Origin: Pirellulaceae bacterium
Lineage (GTDB): Bacteria; Planctomycetota; Planctomycetia; Pirellulales; Pirellulaceae
DNA: 64,000 bases
NCBI GenBank assembly: GCA_019636375.1
Contig: JAHBXS010000005.1
Coordinates: 434,001-498,000, forward strand
Direction: 5' to 3'
The position numbers and the translations under genes were made by a program. The notes beneath the pieces are model-generated. The model worked only from the letters and a program-made list of their open reading frames with translations, was not told where the DNA came from and did not search any database. Shown in pieces: positions 1 to 9,538 of the stretch (position 1 is its first letter; each line of letters begins with the position of its first letter).

Positions 1-2
1 GG

Positions 3-1583
3 CCAGGTTTTTGGCGAGGTCTATTGAGGGCTATCGTCATTCCCGGTGCGTTCGGTTTGCCTTTGATTTTTATGTTGACAAATCAGTTCTGGCGGAACTC
101 AAAGGAGTTTGATGCAAGCGAGTTGGAAACAGTTTCTCTACTTTACAATTTGCTGCCATTGTCGTTGCTTGGCCTTGTGGCGTTACTCACAATGCGGCAA
201 AAAACAAACCTGCGCGGGATTCACGAATGGCTCAGCCAAACCCGAACAATCGCGATCCCAATCGTTCGCAAACGAAAACATCCGGCAATCAAGGGCCTCC
301 CCTTTGAGACATTTGCCGAGCCATATCATTTGGGCCGGTTTAGAATTCTCGGCGGCCTTCCCTCAAACAAAAACGGTGCAGGCATTTTCTTGGGGCAAGA
401 CGAAATTCTAGATCGGCGAGCGATTGTGTTTTGCAGCGAATCTCACTCCGGCACCGACATCGCGGGATTTCAAGTCAATCGCCCAACTCGAAAACGCTGG
501 TTCCAAGGGGGCTACGAAGGAGCGATTCGCTGGGATGCTTTTGAGAATCATGGCGGCGTTCCATTTTCGTACCTGACAAATCGCGTCACTGATTTGGATT
601 GGGGAACTGTCAAATCAGCGGTATTCGATCTGGCCCGCGAAATTGCTGCTGCGATCCAAGACGGAACGTTACCCAAACGCCTGACATTCGATAATTTTAT
701 GATCACGCGCGAAGGTCAGGGGAGGTTGATCGATCTACCGGTAAATGTCTTCGACGCCACACGCTTTGTTGTCGATGTCAATCGACCCTCTGAATCAAAC
801 GATTTAGAACGCGGTTTGTCGTTTTTGCGCGATGTGTTGGACTGGAGTTTTGTGCATTTGATCATGCCTAAGTCGGCCAACGAAATGGTCAACGAATTTC
901 GCTCGCGTGAAAACAACGTAGAGACACTGAATTGGTTGCGCGAGGCCCTCGACCAAGAAAACCGCCGCATTTCGGAAATGACTTGGGACTCGCGGATTGG
1001 GGCGATGGCATTTTCAGTGGCCATCGAATGGACGGTAGCTGCGGGTTTGACTTCGCTGTTCAGTTGGTTTGTGCTGTCCTACATCGGCTATTTTCCGCTT
1101 TGGAAACCAATGTGGTGCTGGTTGGCGGCTTTGTTCGGGGTTTATGTGGTGGGCGGTTTGACCCGGGGTGGTCCCGCGTTTCGGTTGATGGGTGTCGAAG
1201 TCCGGAACAAAAATGGAGATCCCGCTCCAGCCTCCATTTGTGGTTTAAGGGCGACGCTGAGTTGGATGGGGGTTTGCGCAGCAGCAGTGGCATCAACATT
1301 TTTTATCGAACTCGGAAACGAGTCTATTCAGGAACAACGTCAGTCTCTTCTGGCAACTCAACAGATTGGCTCTACCGGGCCACCACCTTCCGAGGAAGTA
1401 TCCTTCATGCCCGACAAGGAGCCGCATCGCATGACAAGGAAAGAGATGACCCAAATCCTCGTAATGACGACTTTGGTTTTGATTGGGCTTGTCATTACGT
1501 TTTTGGGGGCAGCCTACGCGATCTATTCACCCCAACGCGGGATTCCCGATCGCCTGCTCGGAACACAACTCATCCCCAGCTAG
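3..1583 (+). CDS. RDD-domain membrane protein with kinase-like middle region (5' truncated)
   Basis: The reading frame stays open to the left edge, so the true start may lie outside the window; the first start codon inside is TTG at 24. Two hydrophobic segments lie near the N-terminus. A soluble middle part follows, containing DNFMITREGQGRLIDLP, which resembles the catalytic-loop to activation-loop region of a protein-kinase C-lobe but lacks an HRD motif and a DFG. The C-terminal half has an RDD-like domain (RIGAMAFS at its start, then several hydrophobic helices, then GPAFRLMGVEVRNKNGDPA), followed by one more membrane helix. RDD domains are integral-membrane modules with poorly defined transport roles. 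The kinase part looks non-catalytic. A stop-to-start gap of about 40 bases separates it from fhcC, so co-transcription is possible. The substrate cannot be inferred. Confidence 0.65.
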   Translation, partial: PGFWRGLLRAIVIPGAFGLPLIFMLTNQFWRNSKEFDASELETVSLLYNLLPLSLLGLVALLTMRQKTNLRGIHEWLSQTRTIAIPIVRKRKHPAIKGLPFETFAEPYHLGRFRILGGLPSNKNGAGIFLGQDEILDRRAIVFCSESHSGTDIAGFQVNRPTRKRWFQGGYEGAIRWDAFENHGGVPFSYLTNRVTDLDWGTVKSAVFDLAREIAAAIQDGTLPKRLTFDNFMITREGQGRLIDLPVNVFDATRFVVDVNRPSESNDLERGLSFLRDVLDWSFVHLIMPKSANEMVNEFRSRENNVETLNWLREALDQENRRISEMTWDSRIGAMAFSVAIEWTVAAGLTSLFSWFVLSYIGYFPLWKPMWCWLAALFGVYVVGGLTRGGPAFRLMGVEVRNKNGDPAPASICGLRATLSWMGVCAAAVASTFFIELGNESIQEQRQSLLATQQIGSTGPPPSEEVSFMPDKEPHRMTRKEMTQILVMTTLVLIGLVITFLGAAYAIYSPQRGIPDRLLGTQLIPS

Positions 1584-1625
1584 AAAAAATTTGGCTGGTA
1601 TTCGGAAAGGTCACGATTGGTCAAT

Positions 1626-2489
1626 ATGGAACTCGAACTCACCGAACAATTAACACTTCCACTGGACCTTTCCGAAGTCCTTTTGCGATGGAGTCCCTCA
1701 ACCAATGCCGATGACGCAGCGCGACAACAAGTCAACTATGGAAATCGCAAAACTGAATTGGGCGAGATTTTTCGAATTCGTGGGGACTATCAACACCAGC
1801 GGTCAATTTGGATCGGAGACCTGGGCCGTGCCACGGGACTGGGGACTGGCTTGAAATCTGGGCTGTTGACGGTCGAAGGAAATGTGGGGCATCGGACAGG
1901 TCTACGTCTGATGGGAGGTACGATTGTCATTGGCGAAAATTCGGGAGATGATTTGGGCTGCGAAATGAGCGCTGGGTCCATTTGGGTTGCAGGTTCCAGC
2001 GGTGATCGAGCGGGCGGATGCGGATCGGGTGTCAACGCAGGGATGCGCGGTGGCATCTTGGTGATTGAAGGCAGCGTAGGGACGGGGGTTGGCCTGAGAA
2101 TGAGGCGAGGAACGATTATCGTCGGAGGCGATGCCGGAAATTTCGCCGGGTTTCAACTTATTGCCGGAACGATTGTGATTGGAGGAACCGCCTCGGCAGG
2201 ATTGGCCCATGAAATGAAACGTGGGACGGTGATCGCAAATCGAGTCGAAGATGGCTCCATTGCACTTCCCAGATTTCGCTTAAACGGAGTTGTCAAAGGT
2301 GGAATTCTTTCCGTTTTGAGCCGACTATTACCCGCCGAGATCGAGGCGAATTTTCCGAGTATCAATTCAAGTCGCCATCCCAAGCTTCGGCAACTTCTTG
2401 AGCAAACTTGGCGTGCCTACTCGGGAGATCATTTGCAGACAGGATTGGGGGAATTACTGGTCTCGGGCGACGCGGAAGGAGCAATTTAA
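1626..2489 (+). CDS. fhcC: Formylmethanofuran dehydrogenase / formyltransferase-hydrolase complex subunit C
   Basis: This 287-residue protein is dominated by a beta-helical series of glycine-rich repeats (for example GLRLMGGTIVIGENSG, MSAGSIWVAGSSGDRAG, MRRGTIIVGGDAGNFAG), the signature of FwdC/FhcC and of the glutamate synthase C-terminal domain. In the family, FhcC is a subunit of the formyltransferase/hydrolase complex that releases formate from formyl-methanofuran-like carriers in tetrahydromethanopterin-linked C1 oxidation. Planctomycetes are known to carry this pathway. I chose ATG 1626 (MELELTEQL) over TTG 1617, three codons upstream. Its stop overlaps the stop of the convergent sulfatase by two bases. 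No fhcA, fhcB or fhcD lies beside it here, so its partners must be encoded elsewhere. Confidence 0.85.
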   Translation: MELELTEQLTLPLDLSEVLLRWSPSTNADDAARQQVNYGNRKTELGEIFRIRGDYQHQRSIWIGDLGRATGLGTGLKSGLLTVEGNVGHRTGLRLMGGTIVIGENSGDDLGCEMSAGSIWVAGSSGDRAGGCGSGVNAGMRGGILVIEGSVGTGVGLRMRRGTIIVGGDAGNFAGFQLIAGTIVIGGTASAGLAHEMKRGTVIANRVEDGSIALPRFRLNGVVKGGILSVLSRLLPAEIEANFPSINSSRHPKLRQLLEQTWRAYSGDHLQTGLGELLVSGDAEGAI

Positions 2490-3982
2490 TCGACTCGCCC
2501 AGGAGGACGTATTCCGTTACCGGTTCTTTGTTGAAGCTTATCTCCCAACTCTTCGCGATATGCCTCGGCGGCTGTTTCGAGTCTTTCAACAACATCGGGA
2601 AACTCATCCTTGACGTCGCGAGTTTCTCCCGGATCATTTTTTAGATCGTACAGGGCGAACTCCGCTTCGACGACTTGGTATTGGGCTGGTGTGCCGTCCG
2701 TGCCTCCGGGCCGACCGCCAAGACTTCGGTAGTTATGCGGGAAAACTAATTTGAATCGTCGGTCACGAATTGCCTGCAGTTCGCCAGCGGCATAGTAATA
2801 CGGGAAAGATTCATGAGGCGAGAATTGCGAGGCAGTATTTTCGGATTCCAACAATAAATGGAGGACATCGTGTCCGTCAATCTTGTTGTCAGACAAAGAG
2901 GCTCCGATCAACTTTGCGACAGTTGGCAACACATCGATTGTTGAGACAAGTTCATCGCAAACCGAATCCTCAGGAATCGTGCCGGGCCACCAAACAATCG
3001 TAGGGACGCGTACTCCGCCTTCAAAACTCGTCCCCTTCCCCTCGCGAAACGGTACCGCAGAACCAGCATGATCTCCGTATGACAGCCAAGGACCGTTGTC
3101 CGATGTAAATAAAACCAGCGTCCGCTCGGCCAAACCCAACTCGCGTAGAGTCTCTAAAATTTGCCCAGTCGACCAATCGACCTCTTGGACCACATCAGCA
3201 TACAACCCGCGTTCGCTTTTGCCCTCGAATGATTCACCGGCAAAGAGTGGAACATGGACCATGGTGTGAGCAAGGTAAACCAAAAATGGCTGGTTTTGAT
3301 TCTTTCGAATGAAGTCAATAGCGTGCTCTGTGTATTGACGAGTTAATTCGCGTTGGTCTTCAGGTCGGACTTCTGGATTGATGATTTCGTTGTTGCGATA
3401 GAGTGGTAAATCGGGAAATCGGCGCTTGCGCTCGGCTGCGTCCGCTGGCAGATTCGCGAAATCGGGATGATAGGGCCACATGTCGTTTGAGTAGGGCAAC
3501 CCATAGAACTCGTCAAAACCATGTTGGCAAGGAAGAAATGGTGGATGATGTCCCAAATGCCATTTTCCAATGCATGTTGTTGCATATCCGGCCGACTGAC
3601 AGAGTTCACCCAACGTCAATTCAGAGGCGGCGAGTCCAATTTTCGCCTGAGGCATCAGAGCCTGAGCGATGCCCACTCGCTCGTGGTGACATCCTGTCAA
3701 AAGGGACGCGCGCGAAGCCGAGCAAACGGCCGACGTTACGATAAAATCGGTGAAACGGCGGCCTTCTTTTGCCATTCGTTCAAGTGCAGGAGTGGCATAC
3801 GGTGTTTCGCCAAAAGGACGAATATCGGCGAAGCCCAAGTCATCCACAAAGATCACGACAATATTGGGAGGCAGTTCTGCTACCTCATCCGAATCCGGCT
3901 GACTCGCGAATCCCCAAACGTTCTCTCGAGGGACTCCGAACGAAACTAAAAATACGATCAGCCAAGTTACGATGGTTTGCAC
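2486..3982 (-). CDS. Secreted type I sulfatase (arylsulfatase A-like)
   Basis: The protein hydrolyses sulfate esters, probably of polysaccharides or glycans, in the periplasm. PNIVVIFVDDLGFAD gives the N-terminal metal-binding Asp pair. CSASRASLLTG (Cys about residue 87) is the formylglycine consensus in its C-x-A-S-R form. GKWHLG and the C-terminal VHVPLF and TSDNGPW blocks complete the alkaline-phosphatase fold. Length 498 is normal. An ATG at 4027 also exists, but I prefer GTG 3982: it overlaps the upstream gene's stop as TAGTG and puts a clear signal peptide (VQTIVTWLIVFLVSFG) at the N-terminus, while the longer start would place polar residues before it. Translation is therefore probably coupled to the preceding gene. 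Substrate specificity cannot be read. Sulfatase abundance is typical of planctomycetes. Confidence 0.9.
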   Translation of the reverse strand: MQTIVTWLIVFLVSFGVPRENVWGFASQPDSDEVAELPPNIVVIFVDDLGFADIRPFGETPYATPALERMAKEGRRFTDFIVTSAVCSASRASLLTGCHHERVGIAQALMPQAKIGLAASELTLGELCQSAGYATTCIGKWHLGHHPPFLPCQHGFDEFYGLPYSNDMWPYHPDFANLPADAAERKRRFPDLPLYRNNEIINPEVRPEDQRELTRQYTEHAIDFIRKNQNQPFLVYLAHTMVHVPLFAGESFEGKSERGLYADVVQEVDWSTGQILETLRELGLAERTLVLFTSDNGPWLSYGDHAGSAVPFREGKGTSFEGGVRVPTIVWWPGTIPEDSVCDELVSTIDVLPTVAKLIGASLSDNKIDGHDVLHLLLESENTASQFSPHESFPYYYAAGELQAIRDRRFKLVFPHNYRSLGGRPGGTDGTPAQYQVVEAEFALYDLKNDPGETRDVKDEFPDVVERLETAAEAYREELGDKLQQRTGNGIRPPGRVD

Positions 3983-6900
3983 TAAGCCGCCTGAAGTGGA
4001 CGTGTGTGATGAGCCCATTCGATCCAATCGGTGACCTCTTCTAAGTCTGGTTTTTTGCCCGAACGAATGATCTTGAGTCCTTCTTTAGTATCCGAGAATG
4101 GCCCCACCAAGCTGAGCAACTTTCGCGGGTTCATCCCCGCAAGTTGTGCGGCTTCTGTGATTCCACAGGCTACCAAGAGCTGTGCATCGTGACCACGAAG
4201 ATTGGGAACTTGGCAGACCAGTCGTGTTTGAGTTTGCCATGTTTGAATGACGTCCGCTGAAATTCGCTTGAAGTCGATCCGTTCGGCCATCAGTTCGGAA
4301 GTCATTCCCAAAAAGTCTCGAATCGAATGGATCCCAATCGCGATAAACCGTTCGGCAGTTTTTGGGCCAATCGATGGGGCTGCCTCGATGGCATCGTCAA
4401 GATTTAGGTAAAACTTGTATTTCGTTGTGGCCCCAGAGTTGGCTTCTGGCTCAATTGAATCGTCGGCGGAGTCGGCTTCTTCAATGACGCTCGGCCTTAG
4501 TTTTCGCGCAGTGTCGTCCTGTCGCTCGCGAGGCAGATGCGAGGTATTCGAAGGCAAACGAGATGCTGCTGAATACCGTTCGATGTCGCGACCGTGGAAG
4601 GTTTCGTCGTTTTCATCGACGTCCTCTTCAAAGGGACGTTCAATATAAGCACGCGGGAAACTCGAAAAGTGATTCCCCGCCTCATAGCGGCGATTCGCTG
4701 TTCGCTCAAAGTACCGACCTGATTCGGCCGATTTGCTGTGTCGACTATCGGCTCCAACGGTTTGGCTTGGCGAGCGATTGATGGCTTGTCGTCGCAACCG
4801 TCGGCTGTATCCACCTTCGCGACGCCAGCGCTGACGAGTGGCTCGCAGCCCAGAATACCAGCTTTGAATGCGATTTCTGTCAAATCGTTCAGCACCATAC
4901 GACATGCGTTGGCCATCAGGGCTGATTAAGTAGCGGTTGATGCGAGCAAGGAGTTGGTCGGTTTGAGTGGAATCGAGTTGCTCCGGTTCGACGATTCCGC
5001 AAGCAACGAGCAACCGAGATTCACTGGGAACAAGTCCAGGAACACACAGCAATAACCAGGCTTGCGACTGCCAACGATCGATTTGAGCAGCGGTAAACCC
5101 CTTGTTCAACAACTCGTCGGGCAACGCCTCAGGATCAAGATCGAGAAGCCCGGCTATGTTGTGAATCCCGCACAAACCCAAGTTCCTTAAATGGACATGA
5201 TCCATCAGGTCAACATCTCCCAGCACCGTATGCTCGGTGACCGTCGGAGTGCTTTCGAAATGCACCTCGGTCGTTTGGTCAACGTAAACATGGGGTGTCT
5301 CGGCGGCTGGAAATACGGAGTTCAGGTTGTGACGAGTCCATTCGGGGAGCTTCATCTCGACAACGGCCGGTGCGATCACTGTATTCGACGAAACAGGCGA
5401 AACGATCAGCGTTGGGACCGCTTCGCGCGATGTTATCACTACGCTGCGAGTTGTCGCGATTGTCGAAATTCGATACTCGGCAAATGTCGACGGCGAAAAA
5501 GTTTGAAGCCATCCTGAATTCCTCACATCTTCTGAACACAAGCAAAACGACTGCAAGCCGCGTTGTCCAAGCTGATGCAGGATTGAGATGAACCGTTGAC
5601 GGGTGACCTCGTCAGAATGCTCTAACCAACGATCAAACAAAGCCGGCAAAGCCGTGCCTTCTTGAACATCTTGCATCTGAATCGCTAACCGCACAGCCAA
5701 GGCGGCAAGGCCCTGGTGATGTACCGAAGCGGAAGTCAAAGGCAGCAATTCGCCAGGGCCAATCGTCCCCCAAATTGCGAGCTGCGACGAGTGATTGGAA
5801 TCTGCCGCCCAAAACGATAGCCGACTCGGAACACCGCTAAGCTGGCTCAAAAACTGGCTCGCGGCTTGTTCCAATGGATGTTGTACGAATGGCTGTTGCT
5901 GACGATCCAATTCGACTTGCCGCGTCAATTCAGCTTCGTCGGCAACCATCCGAGCAACTCGCTCGATCAGTTGATCAATCCGCTGGCGAAGGCTACCGTC
6001 ATTGGATTTCCCAAGGAGCCGCCGTTGAGCAACCCATTTCTCCCGTTCTTCGACCAACGAACGAATCAACGGAACATAGCGGTCAAGCTCATCAACACAA
6101 GCGTCGCGCTGGCTGGTAACTTGAATTAGCCGCGCTCGATTAATGTCGGTAAGGGGCGGCTCGATTCGCGCCAATTCGTGCTGATGAAGGACAGGTTCGG
6201 GGCCATGCAAAGTGCGTCGTGCGTACAAGAATCCGTGCTGCCGAGCTAACGTTAAAAACTCTGACAAACCCTTCTCGATCGCTACTGACCCCACTTCATC
6301 GTAACGGCGAAGTCTATCGATGGCCTCATGCAACGACTTTCGCAAATGTTCGAGATGCACTCCAATACGATGATGGTAGCCTCGCAGCAACTTAAGCTCA
6401 TTGACGGCGACTCGATGTCTTAGTTCCTTGAACTGCGAGCCAAGTTCGTCGGATAGTTCATTAAGTTTTGTATGAATCTGGTCGCAATGCTCGCTCACCT
6501 TGCGAGCCGCATTGCGGGCATCGGCACTTGAATCTTCAACATGTTGCAGGGCGATTCGATCCGCGTCATCCACGGTTGAATTGATTTCCGAAATCAAAGA
6601 TTGAGCGCGGAAATAGGGATGCTCCGGACGATCAATCGTTGTCTCTCCCCATTTGACCATCTCGTCGCGCAAGCGGATTCGCTCGGAATGAATATCCTCC
6701 AACAATACTGACCAGTTGAGAATTTGATCATCGAAATCGTCAATTCGCGCGTAGAGGGCTATCAACAGGTCACGCGACCATTCGGGATGAGTTTGGACTC
6801 GTTGCGGAGTTGGGCGTGATTCACTCTGCAATCGAAGGATTTCCGCCTCGAATTGGGCTAAGACTTGTCGTTGTTGTGCCACATCGCGTTCTGCTGCGGC

Positions 6901-7545
6901 AATTGCCGAATCCAAACGACTGACTTCTTGATCACACCGCTCACGTTGCCGCTGGTCGTCGCGATTGAGAGAGTCCAATTCGGCCAGCAAACGGTCTTTT
7001 TCAATCTCAAGGGCTTGACGCTCATTTCGAATTTCCGCCAGTCGCCGAACGCGCCCTTCTGCCAGTGCCTTCCAATCCAGATACTCTCGCTCAGAACGAA
7101 AACGCTGTTGATAAAAATGTTGTGGCAACCGCGCGGCCAAAACCGCCGCTGCTGAGTTCAGAGCCTCAAGAGGATTCGCTCCGCGCGAGACCGCCGAAAA
7201 GCGATTCCTCTCCAGCAACTTGGTTAACGTCGAACTAGCACCAACGTTTGAAGTCTGGTTTGAAAGCGGTGTCAATTCCAGCCGAAACGCACCGTCGTTC
7301 GAACGCTGCACACAAAACCTACCTCCGTCGATTTCGGCTTGCACGGATCCGCGTACCGCAGGAGAATTCAACATGTCATGGGAACGGTGCAACGAGTCGG
7401 CGAACGTTTGCTCAAATAGTCTAGTGATCGCCTCAAGAACCTCGGGACGATCCGCAGAAATTAAATTCAGTCCTGAATGCAGTCGTTGTAAGGAAACTTC
7501 CGGTTCCTGTGCTTTGGCACTGAGGGTCAATTCAGTCAGCTTCAT
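3982..7545 (-). CDS. Giant SMC/YhaN-like protein with degenerate ATPase and two DUF4332 (helix-hairpin-helix) domains
   Basis: The protein has 1187 residues from ATG 7545, which is preceded by GGAGA; a TTG lies four codons upstream. The N-terminus (MKLTELTLSA, then GLNLISADRPEVLEAI) follows the pattern of AAA/SbcC-YhaN ATPases, but SADRPEVLE stands where GPNxAGKST should be, so the Walker A Lys and Ser are absent. Long coiled-coil stretches rich in E, R, Q and L fill roughly residues 165-560. A head-like second half follows (LPLTSASVHHQGLAALAVRLAIQ, LPALFDRWLEHSDEVTRQRF), matching the signature and Walker B regions in layout only. Two DUF4332-like HhH regions are present, near residues 780-860 and at the C-terminus (APSIGPKTAERFIAIGI). 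DUF4332 suggests nucleic-acid or protein binding. The role may be structural and DNA-associated; this is inference. The following sulfatase start overlaps its stop. Confidence 0.75.
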   Translation of the reverse strand: MKLTELTLSAKAQEPEVSLQRLHSGLNLISADRPEVLEAITRLFEQTFADSLHRSHDMLNSPAVRGSVQAEIDGGRFCVQRSNDGAFRLELTPLSNQTSNVGASSTLTKLLERNRFSAVSRGANPLEALNSAAAVLAARLPQHFYQQRFRSEREYLDWKALAEGRVRRLAEIRNERQALEIEKDRLLAELDSLNRDDQRQRERCDQEVSRLDSAIAAAERDVAQQRQVLAQFEAEILRLQSESRPTPQRVQTHPEWSRDLLIALYARIDDFDDQILNWSVLLEDIHSERIRLRDEMVKWGETTIDRPEHPYFRAQSLISEINSTVDDADRIALQHVEDSSADARNAARKVSEHCDQIHTKLNELSDELGSQFKELRHRVAVNELKLLRGYHHRIGVHLEHLRKSLHEAIDRLRRYDEVGSVAIEKGLSEFLTLARQHGFLYARRTLHGPEPVLHQHELARIEPPLTDINRARLIQVTSQRDACVDELDRYVPLIRSLVEEREKWVAQRRLLGKSNDGSLRQRIDQLIERVARMVADEAELTRQVELDRQQQPFVQHPLEQAASQFLSQLSGVPSRLSFWAADSNHSSQLAIWGTIGPGELLPLTSASVHHQGLAALAVRLAIQMQDVQEGTALPALFDRWLEHSDEVTRQRFISILHQLGQRGLQSFCLCSEDVRNSGWLQTFSPSTFAEYRISTIATTRSVVITSREAVPTLIVSPVSSNTVIAPAVVEMKLPEWTRHNLNSVFPAAETPHVYVDQTTEVHFESTPTVTEHTVLGDVDLMDHVHLRNLGLCGIHNIAGLLDLDPEALPDELLNKGFTAAQIDRWQSQAWLLLCVPGLVPSESRLLVACGIVEPEQLDSTQTDQLLARINRYLISPDGQRMSYGAERFDRNRIQSWYSGLRATRQRWRREGGYSRRLRRQAINRSPSQTVGADSRHSKSAESGRYFERTANRRYEAGNHFSSFPRAYIERPFEEDVDENDETFHGRDIERYSAASRLPSNTSHLPRERQDDTARKLRPSVIEEADSADDSIEPEANSGATTKYKFYLNLDDAIEAAPSIGPKTAERFIAIGIHSIRDFLGMTSELMAERIDFKRISADVIQTWQTQTRLVCQVPNLRGHDAQLLVACGITEAAQLAGMNPRKLLSLVGPFSDTKEGLKIIRSGKKPDLEEVTDWIEWAHHTRPLQAA

Positions 7546-7988
7546 TGCTTTCTCCAAATTTTAATCGGCGCAAAAACTAGCGCGGTCAACTGGAAAAATT
7601 TAACTTGCTTCCGCCAATTTACCTAGATCATTACCACTGCAAAAATGTGCTAGCGTTCGTAGGGAGTAATTTTAACAAGTAGCATGCATCTGAACCAAAG
7701 CTGGAAACGATGCGTTCTGACCTCACAAGGAGTTCGTGACTAGCATTAGCGGACAGCCCTGCGACTTCTTCCTTCGATTGAGCTGCTTCTCATAACACGG
7801 AGAAATACAGCCCATTTCTGGATAGAAATCATTGGTCTGGATAGGGATTTCCGGAATCGTTTAACGCGTCGCCTGGCAACGGATGTCAGCGATGACTGAA
7901 TCAACCGCCCGCAATCTGTATTGGCTCTACCCGTAAGCGTAGAACCTGTGTTCGGATTCTTAGCGGGGCGGAGAACTGGAGCCCTTCG
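7546..7988. other. Intergenic region, no gene recognised
   Basis: About 440 bases between the divergent SMC-like gene and a small plus-strand ORF. It must hold the promoter of the large minus-strand gene. I see only very short ORFs and no RNA gene or clear repeat. Confidence 0.5.
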
Positions 7989-8189
7989 ATGAACAAGACA
8001 GCGATAGATTTAGGCCGTATTGACTTGGAAACTAATGCCATATTGAGCCCCTTGCGCGTCGACCTAGAGTCATTTTTGAAATTTAGCTTCGAGGTGAGCG
8101 AAGGCCTCGATGATTTGGTCGCCGAAATTCGCCAAAGCGGCTGCTCAATCCAGAAACGACTCTTGAATCGAATCGCAGCCAAGGAGTGA
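7989..8189 (+). CDS. Small hypothetical protein (66 aa)
   Basis: I do not recognise this small acidic protein. The ATG is preceded by GGAG at seven bases, a good ribosome binding site, and the composition is protein-like (IDLGRIDLETNAILSPLR, then an amphipathic stretch FLKFSFEVSEGLDDLVAEI). It has no cysteine pair beyond a single Cys, no signal peptide and no membrane helix. It ends 24 bases before the stop of the convergent S41 peptidase gene. It may be a real small planctomycete protein or a chance ORF; the ribosome binding site is the main support. Confidence 0.45.
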   Translation: MNKTAIDLGRIDLETNAILSPLRVDLESFLKFSFEVSEGLDDLVAEIRQSGCSIQKRLLNRIAAKE

Positions 8190-8212
8190 CGTACGAGCGT
8201 CTTTCCAAGTTG

Positions 8213-9538
8213 TCAGCGACTCAATATATTTAGTGCCGTTTCTAACTGTGGGTCGGCACCTGCAGCGTAAGGCAACGGACGTTCGACGAACACATCGGGA
8301 TCGACGCCGCGACCTTCCAGACGCTTACCATCCACTTCGACGTCTGAAACCGCGACATACAAAACGTCATCGTTCGAAAGCAAGAATCCTCGTCCTGCGA
8401 CGACGGCCCCAGCGGTTGTCTCACCGACGACTTGGCCAAGTCCCAACTTCTTGAAACCGTAAGTCAGCAACTCCTTTCCGCTCGTACTTCTGTTGTTTGT
8501 CAGCAGTACGATTGGCTTGCCCCATACACCGCTAAAATTCATCGGCTCACCGTCACGCGGCTTAGAGGTTAGATTGGCGATCGGCTCGCGGAACAAATTC
8601 AAATACTCCAAACTCGCTCCGCCCCAACCATCACGCAAGTCCAAAACCAGGGCGTCTGCATGTCGAAGGTCTTTAAACATTAACAAATCGCGAAGATGTT
8701 CTTGGTACTTTAGTCCTGCATAACTCCAGACATGAACGTAGGCGATTGCCTTATTGTTTTGCTCGATGATTTTAGCCGATGCCAACAAAGCGTCTTCAAA
8801 CATCGTGCGACCGTCGAATTGCTTGACTGGAACGTCGAAAAGTTCTATCGGGCCATTTTGCTGGCGGCGAATGGCTACTTTAACTTTTTCGCGGCCTTTA
8901 AAGGACTCAACTGGTTGGTAGGGTTTTTCGTCGATGTTCACAATTTCATCGCCGAATAGAATCCCTTTTTCGGCGGCAGGTGTTCCGTCAAAGACAGATC
9001 GCACAAACCAACGGCCTTCCACTTGTTCACAGTCGATACCAATCGATGGATAAAGCCACAGGTCTTGTCGATCCTCCGGAACCAGCATTTGGAAAATCCC
9101 CAGCATCTGCCCGCGCCGAGGATTGGTTGCCGCAAAATAATCGGTATGTGATGTTTTGAGCCCTCGTAGCATCTCGCGGATGATTTCCGCAAAATCGTCA
9201 TGCGTTTTCGAGTCTATCGCCAGTTGCCGAAACTCCGTTCGAGCGGCTTCCCACTTCGAGCCCACTGCGGCTGGGTCGAAGAAATGTTCCTGCACGAGAG
9301 CCCAAACTTCGTCGAACATCTTCCCGCGGTCAAATCCAAGCTCATCTTGATGGGAACATCGACCGACTTGTTCAAGAACAGCGTCCGGCTGGTCCATTTG
9401 GCCGACCTCCGACCTTGCTTGACAATTTGCTGCAATGCTTGGCAAGGACACTTCTACATCTGGCTCTCGATGTCCGCCAAGAAGTACCGGCCACAGAAAA
9501 CCTCCACAGCCAACGACCAACCACACGAACGACTTCAT
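8213..9538 (-). CDS. S41-family peptidase (tricorn/IRBP-like C-terminal processing peptidase), exported
   Basis: The protein is 441 residues from ATG 9538, which has GGAG eight bases upstream; an earlier TTG is less likely. The N-terminal MKSFVWLVVGC segment is a short hydrophobic export signal, with VVGC resembling a lipobox although unusually close to the start. The order is a helical N-terminal region, SHTDYF with the conserved Ser-His of S41, a PDZ-like stretch (GTPAAEKGILFGDEIVNID), then the protease core with LVLDLRDGWGG and NNRSTSGKELL carrying the probable catalytic Ser. The downstream motif is GETTAGAVVAGR rather than the GKG that supplies the Lys in CtpA, so the site resembles the S41B Ser/His/Ser/Glu arrangement. 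It probably cleaves exported proteins. It stands alone and is divergent from the pseudopilin gene. Confidence 0.85.
   Translation of the reverse strand: MKSFVWLVVGCGGFLWPVLLGGHREPDVEVSLPSIAANCQARSEVGQMDQPDAVLEQVGRCSHQDELGFDRGKMFDEVWALVQEHFFDPAAVGSKWEAARTEFRQLAIDSKTHDDFAEIIREMLRGLKTSHTDYFAATNPRRGQMLGIFQMLVPEDRQDLWLYPSIGIDCEQVEGRWFVRSVFDGTPAAEKGILFGDEIVNIDEKPYQPVESFKGREKVKVAIRRQQNGPIELFDVPVKQFDGRTMFEDALLASAKIIEQNNKAIAYVHVWSYAGLKYQEHLRDLLMFKDLRHADALVLDLRDGWGGASLEYLNLFREPIANLTSKPRDGEPMNFSGVWGKPIVLLTNNRSTSGKELLTYGFKKLGLGQVVGETTAGAVVAGRGFLLSNDDVLYVAVSDVEVDGKRLEGRGVDPDVFVERPLPYAAGADPQLETALNILSR

Noticed and set aside
932..1714. A 260-codon plus-strand ORF over the RDD gene
   Set aside because: It lies in another frame of a gene with clear domain content, crosses its stop and the next gene's start, and has no family features.
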